A DNA stretch of 43,319 nucleotides from JANOYC01 sp031428675 (GTDB lineage Bacteria > Actinomycetota > Actinomycetes > Actinomycetales > Microbacteriaceae): contig JANOYC010000113.1 of the NCBI GenBank assembly GCA_031428675.1, positions 1 through 43,319 on the forward strand, given 5' to 3'. This document shows, in pieces, positions 1 through 8,693 of this stretch. Every line of letters starts with the position of its first letter. Within the stretch, counting starts at the first letter, position 1. The notes beneath the pieces were generated by a model that made no database searches, was not told the origin of the DNA, and worked only from the letters and a program-made list of their open reading frames with translations. Both the position numbers and the translations under genes were made by a program.

Positions 1-1
1 C

Positions 2-604
2 TCGTGGATCGAGAAGGCCGGGCGCACGGCGACACTTCTGCCGGGTGACCTGCGCGAGGAGTTCACGAGTGAACAGGTCGTGCGCGATGCGATTGCAGCG
101 ATGGGCGGGCTCGACATCCTCGTCTTGAACAGCGCGTACCAACGGGAGCGCGAGGGGGTCGACGCGCTCGCTACGAGCGAATTCGATCGGGTGATGAAGA
201 CGAACCTGTACGCACCGTTCTGGATGACGCGCACAGCACTACCGAGCATGAAAGCCGGGGCGAGCATCATCGTGACGTCGTCTATCCAGGCATACCAACC
301 GTCGCCCGCTCTCATTGACTACGCCATGACGAAAGCTGCCCAGGTGGCGTTCGTGCAGGCGTTGGCCGGCCAGCTGGGGGAGCGTGGCATCCGGGTTAAC
401 GCCGTTGCGCCCGGACCGATCTGGACCCCATTGATCCCCGCGACTGGTTGGCCGGACCACGTGCCGGAATTCGGTCACGACACGCCCCTCGGCCGTCCGG
501 GGCAACCCGCCGAACTCGCGGGGGCATACGTGTACCTTGCGTCAGACGCGGCGTCCTACGTTTCGGGCGCGGTGCTGCCCGTTACCGGCGGCAAGCCGCT
601 CTAG
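2..604 (+). CDS. SDR family NAD(P)-dependent oxidoreductase (5' end outside window)
   Basis: This is the C-terminal two thirds of a classical short-chain dehydrogenase/reductase, an NAD(P)H-dependent alcohol/ketone oxidoreductase. The open frame runs back to the first bases of the window, so the glycine-rich cofactor motif and the true start lie upstream; the internal ATG at 80 is not the start. Visible family landmarks are the LNSAY stretch (equivalent of NNAG), the catalytic Ser in VTSSIQ, the YxxxK pair in DYAMTK, the PGPIWTPL cofactor loop and the C-terminal YVSGAVLPVTGG signature. The substrate cannot be predicted. It ends 100 bp before the next gene on the same strand. Confidence 0.93.
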   Translation, partial: SWIEKAGRTATLLPGDLREEFTSEQVVRDAIAAMGGLDILVLNSAYQREREGVDALATSEFDRVMKTNLYAPFWMTRTALPSMKAGASIIVTSSIQAYQPSPALIDYAMTKAAQVAFVQALAGQLGERGIRVNAVAPGPIWTPLIPATGWPDHVPEFGHDTPLGRPGQPAELAGAYVYLASDAASYVSGAVLPVTGGKPL

Positions 605-706
605 GGTAGGCACTCACATCGACCGGCTACTCCGACACCGAAGGCAACACATCTATCGGCGCTTGGATCACTAGAGTTATGCTCACGACAATGTCGACGG
701 GAGCCA

Positions 707-1171
707 GTGGTGCAGCGGATCAGCCCTTTCCTATGGTTTGACACGCAGGCGGTTGAAGCGGCCGACTTCTACGTCTCGGTGTTTCCGAATTCGCACATCC
801 GCGAGGTGATGCGCTCCGCACCGGATGCCCCTGCAATGGGCGTGTCCTTCGTGCTCGACGGGGTCGATTTCCAAGCTCTCAACGGTGGGCCTGAGTTCAA
901 TTTCACCGAGGCGGTCTCGTTCTTTGTGGCTGTCGACGACCAAGAGCAGATCGATCGGTATTGGCAGCGATTGGCAACTGAGGGCGGCTCGCCGGGACGA
1001 TGCGGGTGGCTGAAAGACAAGTACGGTCTGTCGTGGCAGATTGTGCCGATGAGTCTCCGGGACTACATCGCCGGTCCGGATCGTGAGGGTGCGTCCCGTG
1101 CCATGACAGCAATGCTGGGAATGTCGAAGCTCTCGATCCCCGACTTGCGCGCGGCCTACGCCGGAAAGTGA
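707..1171 (+). CDS. PhnB-like VOC superfamily protein
   Basis: A 154-residue protein of the PhnB/'3-demethylubiquinone-9 3-methyltransferase' branch of the vicinal oxygen chelate (glyoxalase-fold) superfamily. It begins RISPFLWFDTQAVEAADFY, the usual opening strand and helix, and carries the family's CGWLKDKYGLSWQIVP segment near residue 104. The branch name does not imply methyltransferase activity; most members have no known reaction. The start is GTG at 707 or the adjacent GTG at 710; a GGGAG at 699-703 suits the second better. The stop overlaps the start of the following metallophosphoesterase, so the two are probably translated together. Confidence 0.9.
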   Translation: MVQRISPFLWFDTQAVEAADFYVSVFPNSHIREVMRSAPDAPAMGVSFVLDGVDFQALNGGPEFNFTEAVSFFVAVDDQEQIDRYWQRLATEGGSPGRCGWLKDKYGLSWQIVPMSLRDYIAGPDREGASRAMTAMLGMSKLSIPDLRAAYAGK

Positions 1172-2241
1172 TGCTGCAGGTGGTGCGGCGCGCGGTCGGG
1201 GTCGTGTGCCTCGCTGTGCTCGCCGCTGGAGCGAGTGGTGGATGCGCGACGCCGCCGACAGGTCCGCCGCCGCTCGCTCCGATGGTGACAACAACGCCGA
1301 AGCCCATCGAGGCCGGACTCGTGCACTTCACGGCGGCTGGCGATTACTCGTCGTCCACCGAAGCTCGTAATGTGCTCGCCGGGATCGCGTCGGCGCGCCC
1401 GAACCTCCATTTTGCGCTCGGCGATTTCTCCTACGACCGCGAAGGCACCGAATCGGAGTGGTGTGATCTGGTCACCTCCTACGTGGGTGCCGACTTCCCA
1501 TTCCAACTCATTGCTGGAAATCACGAAAGTGACGGCCAGAACGGGCACATCGACGCTTTCGCCAAATGTCTCCCCAATCGACTGCCAGGACTCTCAGGTG
1601 AGTACGGCCGCCAATACTACGTTGACGTTCCCGCCGACGATCCGCTCGTGCGCTTCATCATGATCTCGCCCGGCCTGAGGTTCGATGATGGCGACTGGAA
1701 CTACGACCGCGGCACGAAGCGTTACCAGTGGACGGAGTCCGCGATCGACGAAGCGCGAGCCGCAGAGATTCCGTGGACTGTGGTCGGAATGCACAAGCCA
1801 TGCCTCACCATCGGGCGGTACTCGTGTGACCCCGGCGAGGACGTCCTCAATCTTCTCCTGAGCGAGCGCGTTGATCTGGTGCTGAACGGGCATGAACACC
1901 TTTATCAGCGCACCAAACAATTGGCGATCTCCCGCACCTGCCGAGCCGTGTCGTGGAGCCAGGCCGACAACGCGTGCATCGCCGACAGCGACGCCACGCT
2001 CGAGCACGGCGACGGCACCGTGATCGTCACAATCGGCACCGGTGGCAACGACCTGCGCGACGTGATGCCGACGAAGGAGAAGGCTCCCTATTTCGCGGCG
2101 TGGTCGGGGCTCAACGCGTCTCCGACTTTTGGATTCTTGGATGTCGCGGTGTCAGAGAGTCGGATTACGGCCAAGTTCATCCGGGCCGGAGCCGGGGAAT
2201 TCGTCGACGAGTTCGTTATCGAGGCGAATTCTGGAGGGTGA
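1171..2241 (+). CDS. Metallophosphoesterase, exported
   Basis: A calcineurin-like metallophosphoesterase of about 356 residues resembling the catalytic domain of purple acid phosphatases. The N-terminus has a basic start, a hydrophobic stretch of about 17 residues and a Cys in GASGGC, giving a secreted or weakly matched lipoprotein signal. Metal-binding motifs appear in order: GD near AAGDYSSS, GDFSYDRE, GNHES, the VVGMHKP histidine and GHEHLYQR. The stop of the VOC gene overlaps the start (GTGATG), with GTG at 1168 as an alternative start 3 bp earlier. A phosphomonoesterase or diesterase acting outside the membrane is the likely role; the substrate is unknown. Confidence 0.9.
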   Translation: MLQVVRRAVGVVCLAVLAAGASGGCATPPTGPPPLAPMVTTTPKPIEAGLVHFTAAGDYSSSTEARNVLAGIASARPNLHFALGDFSYDREGTESEWCDLVTSYVGADFPFQLIAGNHESDGQNGHIDAFAKCLPNRLPGLSGEYGRQYYVDVPADDPLVRFIMISPGLRFDDGDWNYDRGTKRYQWTESAIDEARAAEIPWTVVGMHKPCLTIGRYSCDPGEDVLNLLLSERVDLVLNGHEHLYQRTKQLAISRTCRAVSWSQADNACIADSDATLEHGDGTVIVTIGTGGNDLRDVMPTKEKAPYFAAWSGLNASPTFGFLDVAVSESRITAKFIRAGAGEFVDEFVIEANSGG

Positions 2242-2436
2242 TCAGGAAATCGCGGTGACGATGCCCCAGATGCCGGCGCCGATGCCTGACCACAGGACGA
2301 CGGTTGCGCCGAGCGCAATCATCCAGCCCTGGGCGCGGTGCGTGTTGCGCTCGCCTTGAGCGATCTCAACCGGACGAGCCCAGTTGACCTGGTCGACCGA
2401 GATCGGCGCGTACTCGATGGTAGCCGTGTTGCTCAT
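2242..2436 (-). CDS. Small single-span membrane protein
   Basis: A 64-residue protein beginning MSNTATIEYAP, with a polar N-terminal half and one strong transmembrane helix near residues 36-60 (WMIALGATVVLW and onward), rich in Gly. I do not recognise a named family. The ATG at 2436 is preferred over the TTG at 2454 because a purine-rich GGGGGA lies just upstream of it. It converges on the metallophosphoesterase, whose stop abuts this gene's stop, and is divergent from the DUF1684 gene across about 165 bp. It is probably a genuine small inner-membrane protein of unknown function. Confidence 0.6.
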   Translation of the reverse strand: MSNTATIEYAPISVDQVNWARPVEIAQGERNTHRAQGWMIALGATVVLWSGIGAGIWGIVTAIS

Positions 2437-2509
2437 GATTCCCCCGTTGTCCAAGACGCCCCCGCGTCTGTGATCAATGTACGCTTCATTGCGCCAAGTT
2501 TTCTACTTA

Positions 2510-2528
2510 ACCCCCGTCTACTGGGGGT
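2510..2528. repeat. 6-bp inverted repeat in divergent intergenic region
   Basis: ACCCCC at 2510-2515 and GGGGGT at 2523-2528 are exact inverted copies around a 7-nt spacer. The site sits in the roughly 165-bp divergent region between the small membrane protein and the DUF1684 gene. It could be a short hairpin or a regulator site for either gene; the sequence alone does not decide. Confidence 0.35.
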
Positions 2529-2602
2529 AATGAATGTGAACGTCGCAATAATTCCGTCTCCGCCGGTGTTAGCGCAAGTGATTAGTTCAACTACGGAGAA
2601 AA

Positions 2603-3439
2603 ATGACTGAAACAGCGACTGCCCAGGCCACCACACCCGACGAGAAGTTGGCGGTGTTCCGTTCCCGCCGCGAACTCGCGGTCGTGCAGCCGAAGGGGAA
2701 TCTCGCTCTCATCAATACCCAATGGATCGACTCGGAACAGACCGTCTACGGCGTGCCCGGCCGATGGGCTCCTTTGCCTGCGGGACAGGCGGGCTTGGAA
2801 GTGATCGCCGATGTTTCCGATGACATCCGCGTGGACGGCGAGATCGTCGACGGGCGAGCGATCGTGCGGGCGAAGAACGATCCGAATCCGAGCGAGGTCG
2901 TCTTCAGCGATACCGTTACCGGCTTCGTCATCGCGGGAGAGGACGACAGCTATGCGCTTCGCGTCTGGGATGCGAACTCCGACGACATTCAGGCGTTCGG
3001 ATCCATCGATAGCTTTCCCTTCAACCCCGAATGGGTCATCACTGCTTCGTTCACCGAGAACCCGGCGGGCACCACGCTCGGGTTCGAGCACTTGAAAGAC
3101 AGTGGGAAGTCGCGCGAGGAAGTCATTCCCGGCGAGATTCGCTTCGAGAAGGATGGCGTTAAGTACAATCTCGTAGCGTTCAAGTCCGGTCGCGCACTGC
3201 AACTCGTCTTCGCTGACGCGACGAACGGCGACAGCACCTACAGCGTGGGTCGCTTCCTTTATGTCGCGCCCAACCCCGACGGCACTATCGTGCTCGACTT
3301 CAACCTCGCCGTGCTGCCCCCGTGTGCCTTCAGCTACAACTTCAACTGCCCGCTGCCGCCGAAGCAGAACCGCTTTTCGGTTGCGATCGAAGCGGGGGAG
3401 AAGAACGTACTCACCAAGGCTGGGGACCTCTTGCACTGA
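2603..3439 (+). CDS. DUF1684 domain-containing protein
   Basis: A 278-residue cytosolic protein with no signal or membrane segment. The C-terminal third has the DUF1684 hallmark: a DFN...PPCAFS stretch followed by CPLPPKQNRFSVAIEAGEK, with conserved prolines, two cysteines and an Arg. The family is widespread in bacteria and its biochemical role is not established, so no function is assigned. The start ATG at 2603 follows CGGAGAAAA. It is a single gene between a divergent small membrane protein and a convergent padR gene whose stop lies 5 bp from its own. Confidence 0.88.
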   Translation: MTETATAQATTPDEKLAVFRSRRELAVVQPKGNLALINTQWIDSEQTVYGVPGRWAPLPAGQAGLEVIADVSDDIRVDGEIVDGRAIVRAKNDPNPSEVVFSDTVTGFVIAGEDDSYALRVWDANSDDIQAFGSIDSFPFNPEWVITASFTENPAGTTLGFEHLKDSGKSREEVIPGEIRFEKDGVKYNLVAFKSGRALQLVFADATNGDSTYSVGRFLYVAPNPDGTIVLDFNLAVLPPCAFSYNFNCPLPPKQNRFSVAIEAGEKNVLTKAGDLLH

Positions 3440-3444
3440 CGGTG

Positions 3445-4038
3445 TCAGCGAGATTTGGTGGGTCGACCGCGTCGCACTGGATCGGTTCCCAGAGGAACTG
3501 CGATGTCCCATCCTGTCGCGATGGCCATCGCAACGAGTGACTCGACCGAACTGAGCCAGCTCAACTCGGCATGAGCCGATGCCAGTGCGGATTCCAACGC
3601 GATGAGCGAGGTCAATCGGGTTTGGTCGAGCACGTCGGCAGAGCGACGGGTCTCGTCGAGCTCGGCGATGCGGCGCGACGTTTCGGCGCGCTGCACTCTG
3701 ATCACGGTCTGAACGTCGACCTCGGGCATCGTCGTGGCGAGACTGACTTTGATCGCGAGCTCATCGCGCCCGCCCGAGGATCGCGGCGTGGCGCTCTCGA
3801 ACCATTCGGCACAGGCCGCACGTCCATCCGCAGTGATCGAGTAGAAGAGATGCCCCTCGGCATCGGATCCCGCTGGTCGCACGAGTCCGTCGCGGTGCAG
3901 CCGGTCGAGGGTGTTGTAGATCTGGCCGACGTTCAATGTCGACGCGGTGCCGGTTCGTCGGTCGAACTCCGCGCGCAACTGATACCCGTAACAGTCGCCA
4001 AGGGTAAGAATTGCGAGAATCCCGTGACGCACCGACAT
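3445..4038 (-). CDS. PadR family transcriptional regulator
   Basis: A 197-residue PadR-type regulator. The N-terminal winged helix (residues 1-80) has the typical ILAILTLGDCYGYQL helix, the GQIYNTLDRLHRDGLV recognition region and the HLFYSITADG wing. The C-terminal half (about 100-190) is a helical dimerisation domain of the PadR/VirR type. The ATG begins at the base right after the TAA of the upstream glycosyltransferase, so translation is probably coupled. Family members usually repress a nearby gene and respond to a small ligand; the obvious local target is the glycosyltransferase operon itself. The effector is unknown. Confidence 0.9.
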   Translation of the reverse strand: MSVRHGILAILTLGDCYGYQLRAEFDRRTGTASTLNVGQIYNTLDRLHRDGLVRPAGSDAEGHLFYSITADGRAACAEWFESATPRSSGGRDELAIKVSLATTMPEVDVQTVIRVQRAETSRRIAELDETRRSADVLDQTRLTSLIALESALASAHAELSWLSSVESLVAMAIATGWDIAVPLGTDPVRRGRPTKSR

Positions 4039-5253
4039 TTAGACCACCGTGCTCTTCTGCTCGAGCGCGTCAGCGTAAACGCGCATGACCCGCTCGAGGT
4101 AGATGGAGGCGGAGAATGTCTCGCCGTCGATCTGTGCGGCGGCTGAAAGCGTCGCGATGCGCTCCGGATGGCGCACGAGATCAATAAGCACCGAAGCGAT
4201 CCCTGCGGGAGTGCTGTCTGGCGTGAGGATGCCCGCGTTATCGAGTCCCTCCTTGAGAAGCGGGTCACAGAACACCACCCCGCGAAATCGACTCGTTGCC
4301 TCGGCGATGGTCATCGGCTGGTTGTCGAAGCCGACTGACGTGAGAGCGATCACCGAGGACGCGTCGATGAGCTCGATGACGCGTTCGCGGGGGAGCGATC
4401 CGTGAACCCGAATGTTCGGGTGTCCGGCGGTTCTGCGCATGAGCTCGGCTCGTTGGCTGCCGTCGCCGACAATGTCGACGTCGAAACCTTGCTCGGTTTC
4501 ATCAAGGGCGAGCATCGCTGCCTCGGCAAATACGAGGGGACGCTTCTCCGGTTCGCACCGTGCGACCCAAAGCACGCGGAGGCGCCCATCGGACGGTGCG
4601 CGAATCAATCGGGGTCTGCGGGACGCGTGCGCGACCGGGTTGGGAATGACCGATACCGGGCTCTGCAGTCCAGAAGCGGCGAGATCACGGGCTTGATGAG
4701 CCGACGGCGATATCACCCGATCCGCCTGGCCGGCCATCTCGAGCGTGACGTTACGCAGGAGGTTGTCGGAGTGTCGGGGCGACAACCGATGGATGGGGAG
4801 CGGTGAGCGAATGGCGGCGCCAAGGGCCCACCGAAGCAGCGGCGCGAGCAATTGCGGCCACCGGCCCGTGGACTGCCAATAGAAGGTGTGCACGGTGAAC
4901 ACCACGGGTACCCCGAGCGTCCGAGCGGCGACCGTTGCGGCGTGCGCGAGACCGAACTCGGTCTGCAGGTGCACAACGTCGATACGTTCGGTTCGCATGT
5001 AGTCGCGCAGGCCGGCGATGATGTGGTCATTCGCGTGCACGACGGGGAACTCAGCCCCCGGGATTGTATAGAGCGGCCGGACGCGAAGGTCGCCGGTTGC
5101 CGAGGTCTGCAACCTGCCGTCGAGCCCGCGCGCGGTGGAGATCAGGCGCACACAGTGTCCAGCGCTTTCGAGTGCGGTGCGCTGTTCGACAATCGACGAT
5201 TGCGCCCCGCCAACGTAGTCCAGAAAGTAATCGCTCACGATGGCGATGCGCAT
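4039..5253 (-). CDS. Glycosyltransferase family 4 protein
   Basis: A 404-residue GT-B fold retaining glycosyltransferase of the GT4 group. The N-terminal domain starts MRIAIVSDYFLDYVGGAQ, with the Gly-Gly acceptor-side loop, followed by VHLQTEFGLAHAA. The C-terminal donor-binding domain has RVLWVARCEPEKRP, VDIVGDGSQ and HGSLPRERV. The usual E-x7-E site reads DNQPMTIAEA, so the first acid is replaced and only the second Glu is clear. It resembles mannosyltransferases acting on phosphatidyl-inositol or glycolipids, but the sugar and acceptor cannot be fixed from sequence. It is the first gene of a two-gene unit with padR. Confidence 0.9.
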   Translation of the reverse strand: MRIAIVSDYFLDYVGGAQSSIVEQRTALESAGHCVRLISTARGLDGRLQTSATGDLRVRPLYTIPGAEFPVVHANDHIIAGLRDYMRTERIDVVHLQTEFGLAHAATVAARTLGVPVVFTVHTFYWQSTGRWPQLLAPLLRWALGAAIRSPLPIHRLSPRHSDNLLRNVTLEMAGQADRVISPSAHQARDLAASGLQSPVSVIPNPVAHASRRPRLIRAPSDGRLRVLWVARCEPEKRPLVFAEAAMLALDETEQGFDVDIVGDGSQRAELMRRTAGHPNIRVHGSLPRERVIELIDASSVIALTSVGFDNQPMTIAEATSRFRGVVFCDPLLKEGLDNAGILTPDSTPAGIASVLIDLVRHPERIATLSAAAQIDGETFSASIYLERVMRVYADALEQKSTVV

Positions 5254-5327
5254 CGGACTCCTTTGTGCTGCTCATCGCCGCGGTGTGGCTCGTCGAAAAT
5301 GTGTACCCAGTATATTTTGCCGACTCA

Positions 5328-5368
5328 GCGAATAATCACGACACGGTAACTACACTCTTGTTATTCGC
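5328..5368. promoter_or_regulatory. 8-bp inverted repeat in divergent promoter region
   Basis: GCGAATAA at 5328-5335 is the exact inverse of TTATTCGC at 5361-5368, with 25 nt between. It lies in the AT-richer, roughly 200-bp region separating the divergent glycosyltransferase and DUF3145 genes. TATATT-like -10 sequences occur just upstream near 5311. A hairpin or a regulator binding site is possible; PadR is the obvious candidate regulator nearby. No direct support beyond position and symmetry. Confidence 0.35.
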
Positions 5369-5452
5369 AGCGTTCGTCCGCGATAATTCAACAAACACGG
5401 GAAATCCATTCACAGGTCGATGGGGAAGTCGCACCTAAAGAATGGAGAGATC

Positions 5453-5956
5453 GTGGCTGCATCAACCGCCCGCGGAGTGATCTACGTTCACTCTGCGCCC
5501 CGCGCGCTCTGCCCCCACGTCGAGTGGGCGGCAGGTCGCGCCCTTGACCGTGCCGTGAACTTTGAGTGGGCAGACCAGCCTGTGCTCAAAGGATCGAAAC
5601 GGGCTGAGTTCTACTGGGAGGGCCCCCAGGGGACGGGCGCGCGCATCGCTTCGGCGTTGCGCGGCTGGGAACACCTGCGTTTCGAGGTGACCGAAGACGC
5701 CGGGCTCGGCACCGACGGCGGTCGATGGCTGCACACGCCCGATCTCGGAATCTTCTTCGCTCAGACCGATACCGCCGGCAACATTGTCATCCCCGAGGAT
5801 CGCGTGCGCTACGCGATGGAGCTAGCAGGATCGAACGCCCTCGAGTTGCACCGCGAATTGCGTCTGGCCCTCGGCCAGGCGTGGGACGACGAACTCGAAC
5901 CATTTCGACACGCCGGTGAATCGAGCCAGATCGTGTGGCTCCACAAGGTTGGATAG
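5453..5956 (+). CDS. DUF3145 family protein
   Basis: A 167-residue soluble protein matching the actinobacterial DUF3145 family: it starts with GVIYVHSAPRALCPHVEWA, continues with FEWADQPVLKGSKRAEFYW, and ends with the SSQIVWLHKVG block. The function is unknown; the family is well conserved in Actinobacteria, which helps place the genome. I choose GTG at 5453 because GGAGAG precedes it and homologues begin near this residue; an in-frame ATG at 5420 would add 11 residues that do not look conserved. It converges on fabF across a strong hairpin. Confidence 0.88.
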   Translation: MAASTARGVIYVHSAPRALCPHVEWAAGRALDRAVNFEWADQPVLKGSKRAEFYWEGPQGTGARIASALRGWEHLRFEVTEDAGLGTDGGRWLHTPDLGIFFAQTDTAGNIVIPEDRVRYAMELAGSNALELHRELRLALGQAWDDELEPFRHAGESSQIVWLHKVG

Positions 5957-6029
5957 CCAAGGCTACCTAACGCGCTGATTACAGGCCGCGGCATCTACGG
6001 GTGTTGTTCGCGGAATGCGTTAGTAGACA

Positions 6030-6070
6030 GAGGGGCTCCCGCCGGAATGGGTACCGGGCGGGAGCCCCTC
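6030..6070. terminator. Bidirectional stem-loop terminator between DUF3145 gene and fabF
   Basis: A perfect 14-bp stem (6030-6043 paired with 6057-6070; arm core AGGGGCTCCCGCC) closes a 13-nt loop. It sits between two converging genes, which is the expected place for a terminator. Neither side has a long T-run, as is common for actinobacterial terminators, so efficiency may rest on the GC-rich stem. Confidence 0.85.
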
Positions 6071-6085
6071 GCATTCTTGGTGCGC

Positions 6086-7321
6086 CTAGTAGCTGCGGAA
6101 CGCTGCCACCGAATTGTGTCCGCCGAAGCCGAACGAGTTGCTGATGGCGAGTAGCGAGCCGTCCCCCAGGCGACGCGGCGAGGTCACGACATCGAGAGGA
6201 ATTTTGGGGTCCTGCTCCGTGAGGTTGATCGTTGGAGGCGCGATGCGTTCGTAGACGGCGAGAATCGTGAAAATAGCCTCTAACGCTCCCGTTCCACCGA
6301 GCAGGTGGCCGGTCGCGGCCTTTGTCGCCGAAACAGGGATGGATGACAGGCGGTCGCCGAAGATGCGAAGCAACGCGTTGTATTCGGCGATGTCTCCGAC
6401 CGGCGTGCTGGTCGCATGGGCGTTGATGTGCGACACGTCGTCGACAGTGGCGCCCGCCTGTTCCAGGGCCGCGAGCATCGCTCTGGCGGCTGCTGAGCCC
6501 TCGGGGTCGGGTGCGGTGATGTGGTACGAGTCGCTTGTCACCGATCCGCCGGCAAGCTCCGCGTAGATCTTCGCTCCGCGGGCGAGAGCGTGCTCTTCGC
6601 TCTCGAGCACGATGGCGCCGGCGCCTTCGCCCAGCACGAATCCGTCACGCGAGACGTCGTAGGGCCGCGATGCTGACGCCGGGTCGTCGTTGCGTTTGGA
6701 CAGAGCTTGCATCGCAGCGAATGAGGCGATCGGCAACGGGTGGATGACCGCTTCGGTGCCGCCGGCTATCACGACGTCAGCCAAGCCCTGCTGGATATGG
6801 TCGTAAGCGTTGGAAATCGCCTCGGTGCCCGAGGCGCACGCCGAAACGACGGTGCGAGCGTATGCGCGTGAAGGAATGTTCATGCTGATAGCGGCTGCCG
6901 CGGCGTTCGGCATCAGCATGGGGATCGTCATCGGCAGTACGCGACGGGGGCCCTTCTCCTTCAGAGTGTCCCACGCGTCGAGCAGCGTCCAGAGTCCTCC
7001 AATGCCAGTGGCATAGTCGACACCGACGCGCAATGGGTCCACGTCGGGTGACCCAGCATCCGCCCATGCTTCCCGCGCCGCGATCAGCGCAAATTGCGCC
7101 GACGGGTCAAGACGCTTGGTCTCGACACGCTCAAGCACATCTGAAGCCGGGACTTTGGCTGAGGCTGCAAACGTCACGGGCAGGCCGAGTTCGGCCACCC
7201 AACTCTGTTCGAGGGTGCGCACCCCCGACTCGCCCGCGAGCAGTGCGTTCCACGAGTCTCGAGCGGTTCCGCCCAGCGGCGACGTGGCGCCAATCCCGGT
7301 AACTACGATCTTCTTGGTCAT
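6086..7321 (-). CDS. fabF: Beta-ketoacyl-ACP synthase II
   Basis: A 411-residue elongating condensing enzyme of type II fatty-acid synthesis: it condenses malonyl-ACP with acyl-ACP. The Cys-His-His triad is visible: Cys162 in VVSACASGTEA, His in NAHATSTPVGD and His in KAATGHLLGG; the C-terminal SNSFGFGGHN glycine loop is intact. I choose the ATG at 7321 because AAGGAAG precedes it; the longer frame to 7345 would add a non-conserved octapeptide. It is the last gene of the fabD-fabH-acpP-fabF unit, 76 bp after acpP, and is followed by the stem-loop terminator. Confidence 0.96.
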   Translation of the reverse strand: MTKKIVVTGIGATSPLGGTARDSWNALLAGESGVRTLEQSWVAELGLPVTFAASAKVPASDVLERVETKRLDPSAQFALIAAREAWADAGSPDVDPLRVGVDYATGIGGLWTLLDAWDTLKEKGPRRVLPMTIPMLMPNAAAAAISMNIPSRAYARTVVSACASGTEAISNAYDHIQQGLADVVIAGGTEAVIHPLPIASFAAMQALSKRNDDPASASRPYDVSRDGFVLGEGAGAIVLESEEHALARGAKIYAELAGGSVTSDSYHITAPDPEGSAAARAMLAALEQAGATVDDVSHINAHATSTPVGDIAEYNALLRIFGDRLSSIPVSATKAATGHLLGGTGALEAIFTILAVYERIAPPTINLTEQDPKIPLDVVTSPRRLGDGSLLAISNSFGFGGHNSVAAFRSY

Positions 7322-7397
7322 GACAACAACTTCCTTGTGGATCACGTCGTCAGCGACCCCGCCTCCACGGTGGCGGAGGCGAGGCGCTGACTACGAA

Positions 7398-7646
7398 TTA
7401 CGCCTGAGCGTTGGTGATGAAGGTTACTGCGTCACCGACGGTCTTGAGGTTCTTGACCTCTTCGTCGGGGATTTTCACGTCGAACTTCTCTTCAGCATTC
7501 ACAACGATCGTCATCATCGAGATCGAATCGATGTCGAGGTCGTCGGTGAACGACTTGTCCAGTTCGACGGTGTCAGTTGCGATACCGGTCTCATCGTTGA
7601 TGAGTTCTGCCAGTCCTGCCAGAACTTCTTCGGTGGACAATGCCAT
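7398..7646 (-). CDS. acpP: Acyl carrier protein
   Basis: An 82-residue acidic acyl carrier protein that holds growing acyl chains during fatty-acid synthesis. The phosphopantetheine attachment site is Ser41 in DLDIDSISM, the actinobacterial variant of the DSL motif. The size and four-helix pattern match the family. It lies between fabH and fabF on the same strand, 42 bp after fabH, the classical actinobacterial arrangement. Confidence 0.97.
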   Translation of the reverse strand: MALSTEEVLAGLAELINDETGIATDTVELDKSFTDDLDIDSISMMTIVVNAEEKFDVKIPDEEVKNLKTVGDAVTFITNAQA

Positions 7647-7688
7647 GGTGTTTTCTCCTCGCGGGTTGTCGTTTGACCGTGAATCAGC

Positions 7689-8693
7689 CTAGGGCAGAAC
7701 CACGACTTGGGCGCCGAAGACTAGCCCGGCGCCGAAGCCGATTTGCAACGCCAGTCCACCACTGAGTCCGGGATTCTCTTCTAAGAGGCGGTGGGTGGCG
7801 AGCGGAATGGATGCGGCAGAAGTGTTACCGGTCGTCACGATATCCCGGGCGATCACGACGGTGTCGGGCAGCTTCAACTGCTTGGCGAATTCGTCGATAA
7901 TGCGCACGTTCGCTTGGTGGGGAATGAAGGCAGCGAGCTGATCGCTCGTCACGCCGGCTGCATCGAGCGCCTTCTGCGCGACCTTCGCCATTTCCCAGAC
8001 CGCCCAACGGAAGACCGTCTGGCCCTCCTGTCGCATCATCGGCCAAGTGGCCTCGCCGTCGCGGTACTGCTCGAATGTCGCGTCCATGCCGACGGCGTCC
8101 CACTTGGAGCCGTCTGATCCCCACACGGTCTGGGAGATGCCGGGGGAATCACTCGGCCCGACTACGGCAGCGCCCGCGCCATCAGCGAGAAGAAACGAGA
8201 TCGTGCGATCGGTCGGCCGCGCATATTGCGAGAGCTTCTCGGCACCGACAACGAGCACGTACTCGGCGAGACCACTGCGGATGAGGGCATCGGCCTGCGC
8301 GATGCCGTAGGTGTACCCGGCGCAGGCCGCAGAGATGTCATAGGCAGGCGCTGGCGTCGCGCCAATGCGGTCGGCGAGGAGCGCAGCCAGCGACGGCGTG
8401 ACCACTGTGTTACTGATGGTCGACACGAGCACGGCGCCGATCTGGTCTGGGCGGATGCCCGCCTTCTCGATTGCCTCCAGGCTTGCGGTTTCCGCGAGAT
8501 CGACCGCGTCGACGCCCTTGCTCGCGCGCCGACGCTCAATCACGCCGGTGCGTTGGCGAATCCATTCGTCGCTGGAATCGATGGGGCCAACGATGTCGTC
8601 GTTCGGAACGACGAGGTCGCCGCGCGCGGCGCCGATCGAAAGGATGCGCGTGAAATCCGAACCGTGGGACTGGCGAAGGGTTGGCGCGCTCAT
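7689..8693 (-). CDS. fabH: Beta-ketoacyl-ACP synthase III
   Basis: A 334-residue initiating condensing enzyme that joins an acyl-CoA primer to malonyl-ACP. The Cys-His-Asn triad is visible: Cys124 in ISAACAGYTYG, His259 in FIPHQANVRI and Asn290 in VTTGNTSAAS. The C-terminal GFGAGLVFGAQV block is conserved. In these bacteria the enzyme normally prefers branched primers such as isobutyryl- or anteiso-precursor CoA, which is family knowledge rather than something seen here. Its start overlaps the fabD stop by 4 bp, so the two are translationally coupled. Confidence 0.97.
   Translation of the reverse strand: MSAPTLRQSHGSDFTRILSIGAARGDLVVPNDDIVGPIDSSDEWIRQRTGVIERRRASKGVDAVDLAETASLEAIEKAGIRPDQIGAVLVSTISNTVVTPSLAALLADRIGATPAPAYDISAACAGYTYGIAQADALIRSGLAEYVLVVGAEKLSQYARPTDRTISFLLADGAGAAVVGPSDSPGISQTVWGSDGSKWDAVGMDATFEQYRDGEATWPMMRQEGQTVFRWAVWEMAKVAQKALDAAGVTSDQLAAFIPHQANVRIIDEFAKQLKLPDTVVIARDIVTTGNTSAASIPLATHRLLEENPGLSGGLALQIGFGAGLVFGAQVVVLP

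Noticed and set aside
5420..5452. ATG at 5420 as the DUF3145 start
   Set aside because: The added residues match no family sequence, while GTG 5453 has GGAGAG upstream.
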